A stretch of 64,000 nucleotides of DNA from Hyphococcus luteus (GTDB lineage Bacteria > Pseudomonadota > Alphaproteobacteria > Caulobacterales > Parvularculaceae), in the NCBI RefSeq assembly GCF_002943565.1, contig NZ_PJCH01000009.1:95689-159688 (forward strand), in the 5' to 3' direction. A program made the position numbers and the translations under genes. A model generated the notes under the pieces. That model did no database searches. It saw nothing but the letters and a program-made list of their open reading frames with translations, and was not told where the DNA came from. Shown piece after piece: positions 43,918-52,114 of this stretch. The number at the start of each line of letters is the position of its first letter. The stretch's first letter is position 1.

Positions 43918-46140
43918 GGCGAGACCGATCCAGAAGGTGCGCGGCAAGCCGGGGCGCAGGCCCGCAGGCTGGTGTGCGGCGATATAGTCTTCGTCGAACA
44001 GATTTTCGATCTTGCCGCGCAGGCTGACGCCGTCGAACACCCTGACATAGGCCGACAGGTCAAAGACCGTATGCGCGTCGAGTTTTTCGCCATCAGCGAT
44101 GGGGCCCTGTCCGGCGACGGTCCTGCGTTCCGACTGATAAAGCATGGCGAGTTCGCCGCCCCAGCGGTCGCCTTCGACGCCGGCGGTCAGAAACAATTGA
44201 TGATCGGCGAGATAAGGCAATTCGTCTCCGACGCTGACATCGCTCCATGGTTCGTAACCTGACGAAAACGCGGTCTGAAACTCGCCATGGGTGTAGGTGT
44301 AAATGGCGGAAAGCGGCAGTGCGAAGGGCGCGCCGGTCCAGGCCGCCGCGTCGGCGCCTACTGTAAGTTCAAGCCCGTATACATCCACGTCGCCACCGTC
44401 GAATTGATCGCCGATGGCGCAGCCGCCGCCGGTGGAGGCGGTGCAGGTGCCAAGCAGGTTTTCATAATCGTTGAAGAAGCCGATGGCTTCGAAGCTCACG
44501 CCGTTTTGCGCCCAGCGCAGCCCCGCTTCCCAGTTGGTGGATTTCTCCTCGCTGGATGTGGAATTGCCGGGCGAGGGCGGGGCGAAACCGCGATAGACGC
44601 CGCCGAGGACCGAAAGCGCGTCCGTGACGTCATAGACAATCCCGAAAGCGGGCGTCACAGCTGTCAGTGAATTTTCGCGAATTGAAAGGTCAACGCCTGT
44701 CCGTTCGGGATCCAAGCGCCCGTAATCGAGACGCGTCAGGTCGATGTCTTCGATGCGAACGCCGATCGTCGCATGCAGGCGTCCCCAGTCGATATTGTCC
44801 TGCAGAAAAACCGCCAGCGCTTCGCCGGTTTCCACCCGGTTTGAGTCAGAGCCTGGCGCGCCGACGCTGGTGCGCAGAAGTTCTGCGTTCTCGGCCCGGA
44901 AAAATTCGAAATTCTGGAACCGGTCCACTTCGTCTTCGTGCCATCTGAGGCTTGCCTCTAATGTGTGGTTGAGCTCGCCGGTGGCGGCTTTGTAGGTGAG
45001 AATGCCCTGCACGCCATTGGCGTAATAATCGCGTGCATTGTGGCGGATTTCGAGGGCGCCGTCTGGGCCGGTGAAGCCCGGCCGGGCGAGGATGTTTTCA
45101 AATTCCGCCGCATAAAGGACGGGGTCGGCGAGAATGGCGGAGGTGGACACGCCGAGGACCCGCTCCAGCTTGAACCAGTCGCGGGCGAATTCGGTCCGGT
45201 AGGCGATGATGTCAAGCGTCAGGCCGGGCGTGAACTCTGCATAATAGCTGAGTTGGAAGGTTTCGTGATCGCTGTTGAACTGGTCTTTCTGCGAGCCGTT
45301 ATAGCGCCGGCGCGGATTGGCCGAAAAGTCAGCGCGCGTGAGGCCGAGATAGGTCTCGTTCGAGGTTTCATCCGAACGCTGATATTTGAACTCGAGGCTT
45401 TGCGGCACAGCGGCGCCGTCTTTTGTATAGAGGCCCGCTTTCACGACATAATCGGAAATGTCGAAGCCGGTGTCCCCGCCGGCGTCGAGGCGCTTAAAGC
45501 CATCGGTTTCATATTGGAAGGTTTCGACAAGAAAGCCGGCTTCGAATGGGCCGAGATCGCCGCGCCCGCCCGTCCATGCGTGAAGACGCCGGCCGTCATC
45601 GGAGCCGAAATAGAGTTGCGCCTCTGCGGCGAATTCATCCGGGATCGGCGTTGAATAAAGATTGATCGCGCCGCCGGTCGTGCGCGGTCCGTATTTGACG
45701 GCGCCCGTGCCCTTGGTGATTTCGATAGCGTTGATGCGGCCCGTATAGGGGAAATAATAGGCGGAAGGCGCTGCGTAAGGAGCCGGGGCGATAGGAACGC
45801 CGTCCTCCATCACCATGATGCGCGCCGACCGGTCGGAGCCCGAACCGCGCAGACCGATATTGGGCCTGAGGCCGTAGCCGTCCTCTTCCTGAATATTGAC
45901 GCCCGGCGAGCGGCGCAGGGTGCGCAGGATGTCGGTGTAGGACTGTTTCGCCAGCTCTTCCGCATCGAGATAGGTGATCGCCCCCGGCACTTCGTCGAGC
46001 CCGCCGGCGGCGCCGAACACGGTGATTTCGTCGATGGCCGCCACCTGAACAAGCGGCGCGTCCTCAGCGCCCGCCGAGGAGGCGAGGGCGGTGACGGCGG
46101 CGAGGGGGGCGATGACGCAGCGCAGGCTATTTTTGGACAT
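43906..46140 (-). CDS. TonB-dependent receptor, FecA-like
   Basis: Outer-membrane beta-barrel receptor of 744 residues that imports an iron complex using TonB energy. Signal peptide ending ASSAGA; TonB box region IDEITVFGAAG; plug domain with LRTLRRSPGVNIQEEDGYGL, RPNIGLRGSGSDRSARIMVM and APSAYYFPYTGRINAIEITK. The 'P.PY..PAAYYFP' and KYGPRTTGGAINLYS segments are typical of ferric dicitrate receptor FecA. The C-terminal strand ends FWIGLALSL, an aromatic-type barrel terminus. No FecI/FecR or ABC transporter is adjacent. Iron control is likely through the palindromes at 46183-46228. Confidence 0.92.
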   Translation of the reverse strand: MSKNSLRCVIAPLAAVTALASSAGAEDAPLVQVAAIDEITVFGAAGGLDEVPGAITYLDAEELAKQSYTDILRTLRRSPGVNIQEEDGYGLRPNIGLRGSGSDRSARIMVMEDGVPIAPAPYAAPSAYYFPYTGRINAIEITKGTGAVKYGPRTTGGAINLYSTPIPDEFAAEAQLYFGSDDGRRLHAWTGGRGDLGPFEAGFLVETFQYETDGFKRLDAGGDTGFDISDYVVKAGLYTKDGAAVPQSLEFKYQRSDETSNETYLGLTRADFSANPRRRYNGSQKDQFNSDHETFQLSYYAEFTPGLTLDIIAYRTEFARDWFKLERVLGVSTSAILADPVLYAAEFENILARPGFTGPDGALEIRHNARDYYANGVQGILTYKAATGELNHTLEASLRWHEDEVDRFQNFEFFRAENAELLRTSVGAPGSDSNRVETGEALAVFLQDNIDWGRLHATIGVRIEDIDLTRLDYGRLDPERTGVDLSIRENSLTAVTPAFGIVYDVTDALSVLGGVYRGFAPPSPGNSTSSEEKSTNWEAGLRWAQNGVSFEAIGFFNDYENLLGTCTASTGGGCAIGDQFDGGDVDVYGLELTVGADAAAWTGAPFALPLSAIYTYTHGEFQTAFSSGYEPWSDVSVGDELPYLADHQLFLTAGVEGDRWGGELAMLYQSERRTVAGQGPIADGEKLDAHTVFDLSAYVRVFDGVSLRGKIENLFDEDYIAAHQPAGLRPGLPRTFWIGLALSL

Positions 46141-46182
46141 GGCTCTCTGGGACTCACGAGGTGAAAGGGGTGCAGCAATTGC

Positions 46183-46228
46183 GAGTGATTATCACTCCGG
46201 CTAGCTTTCCTGATAATGATTGTCAATT
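46183..46228 (-). promoter_or_regulatory. Fur-like operators on the FecA-like receptor promoter
   Basis: On the minus strand TTGACA (46221-46226) and TAGCCG (46198-46203), 17 bases apart, form the promoter. The -35 lies inside TGATAATGATTGTCAATT (46211-46228), which resembles a Fur box, and GAGTGAT-T-ATCACTC (46183-46197), a perfect 7-1-7 palindrome, covers the start site. Which iron regulator (Fur, Irr or RirA) binds is not decidable from sequence. Confidence 0.65.
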
Positions 46229-46328
46229 GCGCTCCAGGCAGCCATGACTTGCCCGGGGCGAACAAGGCATGACAAAGAGCCCTGCCGTCCCTAAATCCTG
46301 CAGGGACGCCAGCAAACGGAGGCCCCGA

Positions 46329-46625
46329 ATGGTCGAAAAACTGAGCCCTGAGGCGCGGGCGGCGTTCCTGAAGGACCGTCCCGGCTGGGCCCCGGTCGAG
46401 GACCGGGATGCAGTGAAAAAGAGCTTCGCCTTTGACGATTTCAACGAGGCGTGGGGCTTTATGTGCCGGGTGGCGCTGGCCGCGGAAAAGGCCGATCATC
46501 ACCCCGAATGGTTCAATGTCTATAATCGGGTCGAGATCACGCTGACGACCCATGACGCCGGCGGGCTTTCCGAGCGGGATGTGGCGCTGGCGGGCTTCAT
46601 CGACGCCGCGGCGGGCCAGGATTAG
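46329..46625 (+). CDS. phhB: 4a-hydroxytetrahydrobiopterin dehydratase (pterin-4a-carbinolamine dehydratase)
   Basis: Recycles the pterin cofactor of aromatic amino acid hydroxylases; 98 residues, cytosolic. Conserved core: [40 protein letters not shown] and [10 protein letters not shown], with the catalytic His-His pair in ADHHPEW. Start ATG 46329 with GGAGG six bases upstream. No hydroxylase is adjacent; in bacteria without one, this family may have another role. Confidence 0.93.
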   Translation: MVEKLSPEARAAFLKDRPGWAPVEDRDAVKKSFAFDDFNEAWGFMCRVALAAEKADHHPEWFNVYNRVEITLTTHDAGGLSERDVALAGFIDAAAGQD

Positions 46626-46728
46626 GCCGAAAAACCGCCGCCGGACACAAAAACGCCTTGCCCGCGCCTTCTATACGCCTGCGGGCGTATCTAGTAAGGT
46701 GCTGAATTCACAAGGGGATTGAAGAAAG

Positions 46729-47427
46729 ATGGCGACTATCGCGCTCGTCGATGATGACGAAAACATCCTGACCTCGGTGTCCATCGCGCTCGAGGCGGAA
46801 GGCCATAAGGTGAAAACGTTCGAAGACGGCGCGGCGGCGCTCGAGTTTATCAACGCCACGCCGCCGGACATGGTGGTCTCCGACATCAAGATGCCGACCA
46901 TGGACGGCATGGAGCTTCTGCGCCGCATCCGCCAGAACTCCAGCCTGCCGCTGATCTTCCTGACCTCGAAGGACGAGGAGATCGACGAGGTTTTAGGCCT
47001 CACCATGGGCGCGGACGATTACGTCAAGAAGCCTTTTTCCCAGCGCCTCCTGCTCGAACGGGTGAAGGCGGTTCTGCGCCGCAACCAGGCGGGCGAAACG
47101 CCGACGGAAGAGGAAGAAAAGAAAATCATGCGCCGGGGCGAGCTGACGCTCGATCCCATGCGCCACGCCTGCACCTGGAAAGGCCAGCCGGTCGTTTTGA
47201 CGGTGACGGAATTCCTTATCCTTGAAGCGCTGGCGCAGCGGCCCGGTTTCGTCAAAAGCCGCGACGCGCTGATGGATGCGGCCTATGACGATCAGGTCTA
47301 TGTGGACGACCGCACCATCGACAGCCACATCAAACGGGTGCGGAAGAAATTCCGTCAGGTCGACAAGGAGTTCGATTCCATCGAAACATTATACGGCGTC
47401 GGCTACAAATATAAGGACGCCTCATAA
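46729..47427 (+). CDS. chvI: Response regulator ChvI (OmpR/PhoB type)
   Basis: DNA-binding regulator of 232 residues, partner of the sensor kinase just downstream; in alphaproteobacteria this system responds to acid and envelope stress. Receiver domain: [20 protein letters not shown], the phosphorylated Asp in [11 protein letters not shown], and [21 protein letters not shown]-terminal winged helix: [20 protein letters not shown] and [19 protein letters not shown]. Three bases separate it from chvG. Confidence 0.95.
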   Translation: MATIALVDDDENILTSVSIALEAEGHKVKTFEDGAAALEFINATPPDMVVSDIKMPTMDGMELLRRIRQNSSLPLIFLTSKDEEIDEVLGLTMGADDYVKKPFSQRLLLERVKAVLRRNQAGETPTEEEEKKIMRRGELTLDPMRHACTWKGQPVVLTVTEFLILEALAQRPGFVKSRDALMDAAYDDQVYVDDRTIDSHIKRVRKKFRQVDKEFDSIETLYGVGYKYKDAS

Positions 47428-47430
47428 AGC

Positions 47431-49152
47431 ATGAGTGAAGAGGGCGGGATCGCGCGGCGAAGACGCGCGCCGATGGCGGTGTCGCGGCTGACGCTGACCA
47501 TTGTCCTCGCCAATCTTATCGGCCTTGTCATTCTCCTTCTCGGCTCCTTCGCGCTGACGCAGTATCGCGACGGCCTCATCCAGGCGAAACTCGAAGGGGT
47601 GCGCGCCCAGGCGCAGATCATCGCCGATGTTCTCGCGCAGGTGGCGATCGACGAAACCACTTGCCAGCCGGTGGAGGCCGCCGACATCCAAAGCCAGGAA
47701 GGCGAAGCCGTTTGCGCGCTCTCTCTAAGTCAGCGCGACGTGCGCGAGGTTTTCAACCGCGTCTGGGACAGTTTCGAAGGCCGGGTGCGGATCTTCAACG
47801 CCCCGCAGACCTTTCAGGACCCGCCGGTTTCCAACGCCAATGCGCTGCTCATCGAAGACGTCGTCTTGCGCGAGGACGAAATCGTCGCTCAGAGCCTGCC
47901 GCCTCTCGACGAGGGCGGCGCTTTGATGGAAGTGCTGGAGGAAGAGGGAATCTGGCGCCGGCTGTCGCGGTTTTTCTCCCGCGATTATCGCGCCGAAGCG
48001 GCGCGCCGGTCCCTCGAGGACGAGTTGAACGCCGCGCTCGCTTCTTCGCCTTTCGCCGCCGAACGCGGCGCCGCCTCCGTGCGCCTAGACGAGGAGGGCG
48101 AGCTTGTCGCCTCCGTCTCGGTGCCGATCCGCCGCGTGCAGGCGATCTACGGCATCGTGACCGCGGAAAGCGGCGGCATCGACACGCTTGTGGAAGAGGC
48201 GCGTCTTTCTATCCTTCCGTTTTTCGGGTGGGCGGTGGCGGCGGCGATCCTGTCGTCGCTTCTCCTGACGACCATGATCGCGCAGCCGATTCGTCAACTG
48301 GCGATTGCGTCCGACAAGGTGCGCGAAGGCATCGCCGCGGCGGGGCGCGCGCGCATTCCCGATTTCACCAACCGCAAGGACGAAATCGGCGAGCTTTCCG
48401 GGTCCCTGAAATCCATGACTCAGGCGATCTATGCGCGCATCGACGCCATTGAAAGTTTCGCCGCCGATGTCTCCCACGAATTGAAAAACCCGCTGACTTC
48501 GATCCGCAGCGCCGCCGAGACCCTGAAGATCGCCAAGACGCCGGAGCAGCAGGCGAAACTGCTCGCCGTCATCCAGAAAGACGTGGCGCGCATGGACCGG
48601 CTGATCACCGACATTTCAAACGCCTCGCGTCTCGACGCGGAGCTGGCGCGCGAGAGCCGCGAGGCGATCGATCTCGGCAAGCTGATCAAGGATATCGTCG
48701 CCACTTATGCAGACACGGCCAAGGATGGCGACGTGCGCGTCGTTTTCGACGAGCCCATGCAGCCCGCCTATATGCTCGGCAATCCCACGGCGCTGAGCCA
48801 GGTGATCCGCAATCTCATCGATAATGCGCGTTCTTTCAGCCCGGAGGGCGGCGAAGTGCGCGTGCGGCTCGAGCCGGCGACGGCGCGCAACGGGCTCGCC
48901 CGCATTATCGTCGAGGATGACGGGCCGGGCATCCCGCCGGACAATCTCGATTCGATTTTCAACCGTTTTTACACCAAGCGGCCTCAAGGGTCGGCCTTCG
49001 GCAATAATTCCGGGCTCGGCCTTGCGATTTCCCGGCAAATTGTTAACTCCCACGGCGGTCGGATTTACGCCGAAAACCGCCTGGTCGATCCTGACTGCCC
49101 GGAAGGCGAGCGCAAGGGCGCGCGCTTTATTGTAGAGCTTCCGGGCCGGTAA
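47431..49152 (+). CDS. chvG: Sensor histidine kinase ChvG
   Basis: Inner-membrane sensor kinase (573 residues). Two membrane helices, SRLTLTIVLANLIGLVILLL and ILPFFGWAVAAAILSSLLL, flank a periplasmic sensing domain; then HAMP, the H box FAADVSHELKNPLTSIRSAA, N box LSQVIRNLIDNARSF and G box EDDGPGIPPDNLDSIFNRFY, with GLAISRQIVNSHGG. Cotranscribed with chvI and followed by the PTS genes, the usual alphaproteobacterial arrangement except that hprK is missing between. Confidence 0.94.
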   Translation: MSEEGGIARRRRAPMAVSRLTLTIVLANLIGLVILLLGSFALTQYRDGLIQAKLEGVRAQAQIIADVLAQVAIDETTCQPVEAADIQSQEGEAVCALSLSQRDVREVFNRVWDSFEGRVRIFNAPQTFQDPPVSNANALLIEDVVLREDEIVAQSLPPLDEGGALMEVLEEEGIWRRLSRFFSRDYRAEAARRSLEDELNAALASSPFAAERGAASVRLDEEGELVASVSVPIRRVQAIYGIVTAESGGIDTLVEEARLSILPFFGWAVAAAILSSLLLTTMIAQPIRQLAIASDKVREGIAAAGRARIPDFTNRKDEIGELSGSLKSMTQAIYARIDAIESFAADVSHELKNPLTSIRSAAETLKIAKTPEQQAKLLAVIQKDVARMDRLITDISNASRLDAELARESREAIDLGKLIKDIVATYADTAKDGDVRVVFDEPMQPAYMLGNPTALSQVIRNLIDNARSFSPEGGEVRVRLEPATARNGLARIIVEDDGPGIPPDNLDSIFNRFYTKRPQGSAFGNNSGLGLAISRQIVNSHGGRIYAENRLVDPDCPEGERKGARFIVELPGR

Positions 49153-49227
49153 ACGTCGTTTTTTCCTAGACATCGTTGAACAAACCAGCACCATACTGGC
49201 GCGCATAAGGAGTTGGATGCGAAAAGA

Positions 49228-49638
49228 ATGATCGGTCTTGTTGTCGTCACCCATGGGCGCCTTGCGGAAGAGTTCCTTTCCGCCGCTGAACATGTCGTCG
49301 GACCGCAGGAGCAGGTGAAAGCCGTCTCCATCGGTCCCGACGACGATATGGAAAAGCGCCGGCAGGATATTCTCGAGGCGGCGAAGGCCGTCGACACTGG
49401 CGAAGGCGTGATCATCCTCACGGACATGTTCGGCGGCACGCCGTCGAACCTCGCGATTTCCGTCATGGAAAAAGCGAACGCCGAGGTGGTCGCGGGCGTC
49501 AATCTGCCGATGCTGATCAAGCTGGCGTCCGCCCGCGGCGAGGACGATCTCGCCGAAGCCGTGAAGGCCGCGCATGAGGCGGGGCGCAAATACATCAATG
49601 TTGCGTCCTGGGTGCTTTCGGGCGAGGCGGCGGATTAA
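49228..49638 (+). CDS. manX: PTS EIIA component, mannose family (nitrogen/regulatory PTS)
   Basis: A 136-residue phosphocarrier. MIGLVVVTHGRLAEEF holds the phosphorylated His, with ILTDMFGGTPSNLAISVM next. In alphaproteobacteria without matching sugar permeases it works in a regulatory phosphorelay with HPr and EINtr. ATG 49228 gives the family start; a TTG at 49213 is also in frame, but the AAGGAG just before it is too close to serve it. Two bases before the HPr gene. Confidence 0.9.
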   Translation: MIGLVVVTHGRLAEEFLSAAEHVVGPQEQVKAVSIGPDDDMEKRRQDILEAAKAVDTGEGVIILTDMFGGTPSNLAISVMEKANAEVVAGVNLPMLIKLASARGEDDLAEAVKAAHEAGRKYINVASWVLSGEAAD

Positions 49639-49640
49639 AC

Positions 49641-49931
49641 GTGTCTGAAGACAAGGAAGAGCCGGTGACCGCGACCGTCGAGGTCTGCAACAAGCTCGGC
49701 CTTCACATCCGCCCGTCGCGCTACCTGTCGGCGCTCGCCAAATCCTACGACGCGGAAGTCACGGTGCGCAACAATGAGCGCGTCGCGCTTGCGGACTCGC
49801 AGCTCGATCTGTTGATGCTGCTCGCCAGCAAAGGCGCCAAGCTCGAAATTTCAGCGACCGGTCCGCAGGCTGAGGAAGCCGTCGACGCCATCGTCAAGAT
49901 GGTGCAGGACCGCTTCGGCGAAAAGGACTGA
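49641..49931 (+). CDS. ptsH: Phosphocarrier protein HPr
   Basis: A 96-residue phosphocarrier of the PTS. The active His is in CNKLGLHIRPSRYLSALAKS (GLHxRP signature). The regulatory Ser region reads ADSQLDLLMLLASKG, so the Ser46 equivalent is kept even though no HPr kinase gene lies nearby. GTG start at 49641, two bases after the EIIA stop. Last gene of chvI-chvG-manX-ptsH. Confidence 0.92.
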   Translation: MSEDKEEPVTATVEVCNKLGLHIRPSRYLSALAKSYDAEVTVRNNERVALADSQLDLLMLLASKGAKLEISATGPQAEEAVDAIVKMVQDRFGEKD

Positions 49932-49992
49932 CGGAAAATCGGTTGCGCGAATTGCAAGGGCCGCCGCAGCAGCCCTTGCGTTTTCTGAAGCG

Positions 49993-50619
49993 TTAGACCT
50001 TGGTCAGGCGCAGGTAAGGGCGCAGTTCGTCCCAGCCTTGCGGGAACATGCCTTTCGCGTCTTCGTTGCTGATGGAGGGCGGGATAATCACCTTGTCTCC
50101 GGGCGTCCAGTCCGCCGGCGTCGCGATCTTGTTGGCGTCGCTGGTTTGAAGCGCGTCGATCACCCGCAGGATCTCGTCGAAATTGCGGCCGACGCTCATG
50201 GGATAGGTTATCATTAGCCGGATCTTTTTGTTCGGGTCGATGATGTAGACGGAGCGGACCGCCTGCGTGTCGCTTTCCGACGGATGGATCATCTCATAGA
50301 GCTTTGCGATTTTGAGGTCCGGATCGGCGACGATCGGAAATTGTAGATTGGTCTTCTGCGTGTCGTTGACGTCGAGGATCCACTTGTTGTGTTCTTCGAC
50401 AGTGTCCGTTGACAGCCCAAGAGGCTTCACGTTGCGTTTGGCGAACTCATCAGCAAGCTGCGACGTGCGGCCCATTTCCGTCGTGCAGACCGGCGTGAAG
50501 TCGGCCGGGTGACTGAAAAAGAACACCCATGAATCGCCCGCCCAATCATGCAGGCTAATTTCGCCTTGGGTCGTTTCAATTTTAAAATCCGGAGCTGTGT
50601 CGCCAATTCTGAGCGCCAT
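49993..50619 (-). CDS. 1-Cys peroxiredoxin (Prx6 type)
   Basis: Cytosolic thiol peroxidase reducing hydrogen peroxide and alkyl hydroperoxides (208 residues). The peroxidatic Cys is in SHPADFTPVCTTEMGRTSQL; LGLSTDTVEEHNKWI and SVYIIDPNKKIRLMITYPMS follow, and a C-terminal domain of Prx6 length ends LRPYLRLTKV. No resolving Cys is seen. AAAGGAAAAG precedes the ATG. Promoter and operator at 50697-50759. Confidence 0.95.
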   Translation of the reverse strand: MALRIGDTAPDFKIETTQGEISLHDWAGDSWVFFFSHPADFTPVCTTEMGRTSQLADEFAKRNVKPLGLSTDTVEEHNKWILDVNDTQKTNLQFPIVADPDLKIAKLYEMIHPSESDTQAVRSVYIIDPNKKIRLMITYPMSVGRNFDEILRVIDALQTSDANKIATPADWTPGDKVIIPPSISNEDAKGMFPQGWDELRPYLRLTKV

Positions 50620-50696
50620 TGTCTTTTCCTTTCTTATGGCAACCGCCTTTAAGGCGGAGCTGATTTCAACGCATAAATGCTGTTTAGTCTGTTTTA

Positions 50697-50725
50697 GTTA
50701 TCGTCGTGCGAGACGGAGAATTCAA
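50697..50725 (-). promoter_or_regulatory. Promoter of the peroxiredoxin gene
   Basis: On the minus strand TTGAAT (50720-50725) and GATAAC (50697-50702) with a 17-base spacer. In the leader, the perfect inverted repeat CCGCCTT-T-AAGGCGG (50643-50657) sits just upstream of the ribosome site. Confidence 0.55.
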
Positions 50726-50728
50726 GTT

Positions 50729-50760
50729 AATATTCTTAATTACGAATATTGGAATATTCG
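50729..50760. promoter_or_regulatory. AATATTC/GAATATT operator cluster upstream of the peroxiredoxin promoter
   Basis: CGAATATT-GG-AATATTCG (50743-50760) is a perfect palindrome, with a third half-site AATATTC at 50729-50735 adjoining the -35. The rest of the 360-base gap (50761-50979) shows no gene. The regulator is unknown; LysR-, ArsR- or OxyR-like proteins are all conceivable. Confidence 0.55.
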
Positions 50761-50979
50761 ATAGGCCGCCTGAGCCCGGAGTTGCGCGAGGGAGGCGCTG
50801 CAGCCTTCGCCGCAATTCATGGCCGCATCATGGATAAACGGTTTAAAATGCAGCGCAGAGCATCTGCGCAGCGTGCGGCGGCTTTCCCGCCGGCGCGATC
50901 TGCGCGCACGGAAATACGCCGTCCCGTTCCCGTTTTGTGTGCGCGACTAATCTGTCGCAGGCGCGCGAGCGCCGCCAGC

Positions 50980-52101
50980 TCACGCAGAGGGGCTTGCCGT
51001 TGTGCTGGACAGCACGACCGGTTGGCCGTCGCGCAGGCGCTCTCCGCCGCGAATGACGACGTCGTCTCCGGGCGCGATATCGCCGATCACTTCGATATAG
51101 CCGCCTTCCGCCGCGCCAAGCTCGACATCGACGCGCCGCGCGATCTTGTCTTCGCCGACGACGTAAACGCTGATCCGGTCGGCCCTTAACACCAGCGCGT
51201 CGCGCGGCGCCGCCGTCACCCGTCGCGCCGCGTCCGACGGCAGGTTCACGCGCACGGCTGAGCCGATATACCAGTTGGTTTCGGGCAGTTCGAGGCGGAT
51301 TTCGAGCATGCGCGAGCGCTCGTCCCCGACGGGCACGACGGCGCGCAAGGTCGCGTCGAGCGTTTCGGCGCCGTTGGCGACTCTTATCCTGTCGCCCGGC
51401 TGGATATTGCGGGTGAGGCCTGCTGGCGCGCGCGCCGTCACTTCCAGGTGATGCGTGTCCACAAGGCGGATAAGCTCCGTGCCCGGATTGGCGTATTCGC
51501 CGGCCTGCGCTTCCTGAGAGACCACGCGGCCGGCGAAAGGCGCTTTTACTTCGGTGCGCTTGAGATTGATCTCGGCGCGCTCAAGCGCGACTTCAGCCTG
51601 ACGCAGCGCCTGGATCGCCTCGTCCCGGTTCGACCGCATTTCATCCATGGAGGCTTCGGATTCGCCCGCTTCTTCGAGGCCGACGAAACGCTGGTAGAAA
51701 CTGTCGAGATAATCGGCGCGGGCGCGCAGACGCCGCACCTGCGCCGCCGTGTCGTCGCGCGTGAATTTTGCATCCGCCTGTTCGAGCCGGGCGATGACGT
51801 CGCCTTCTTCGACTTCAGCGCCGACCTCGGCGACCCACTCGATCTTGCCGGATGTCGCGGCGGCGACGCGGCTGTCGCGCGTCGAGACGACGGCGCCCGG
51901 CGTTTCGGCGCGCGGCGCGAGGTTTCTCGTTTCCGCTTTGGCGACGACGACCGGGGCCGGCGGCGGGCCTTGCTGGGCTGCCGCGGCGGCGCTTTCGTCC
52001 TCGCCGCCAGCGCCCACATGGCCGCCGTAAAGATAGGCGCCGCTTGCCGCTGCGATCAGCGCCAGTCCGGCGCCGCCTGCGAAAATCAATTTCCGGTTCA
52101 T
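50980..52101 (-). CDS. RND efflux periplasmic adaptor (HlyD/AcrA family)
   Basis: A 373-residue membrane fusion protein bridging the RND pump to an outer-membrane channel. N-terminal anchor KLIFAGGAGLALIAAASGAY; lipoyl halves TRDSRVAAATSGKIEWVAEV and APFAGRVVSQEAQAGEYANP flank an alpha-helical hairpin (RRLRARADYLDSFYQRF...); then beta-barrel and membrane-proximal parts, ending GGERLRDGQPVVLSS. It is the second gene of the pair, 13 bases after the pump. Confidence 0.93.
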   Translation of the reverse strand: MNRKLIFAGGAGLALIAAASGAYLYGGHVGAGGEDESAAAAAQQGPPPAPVVVAKAETRNLAPRAETPGAVVSTRDSRVAAATSGKIEWVAEVGAEVEEGDVIARLEQADAKFTRDDTAAQVRRLRARADYLDSFYQRFVGLEEAGESEASMDEMRSNRDEAIQALRQAEVALERAEINLKRTEVKAPFAGRVVSQEAQAGEYANPGTELIRLVDTHHLEVTARAPAGLTRNIQPGDRIRVANGAETLDATLRAVVPVGDERSRMLEIRLELPETNWYIGSAVRVNLPSDAARRVTAAPRDALVLRADRISVYVVGEDKIARRVDVELGAAEGGYIEVIGDIAPGDDVVIRGGERLRDGQPVVLSSTTASPSA

Positions 52102-52114
52102 GAATAAAGCTCCT

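Noticed and set aside
50749..51189. Plus-strand 146-codon frame overlapping the end of the efflux adaptor
   Set aside because: Mostly antisense to the adaptor; the non-overlapping part has no motif and poor composition.
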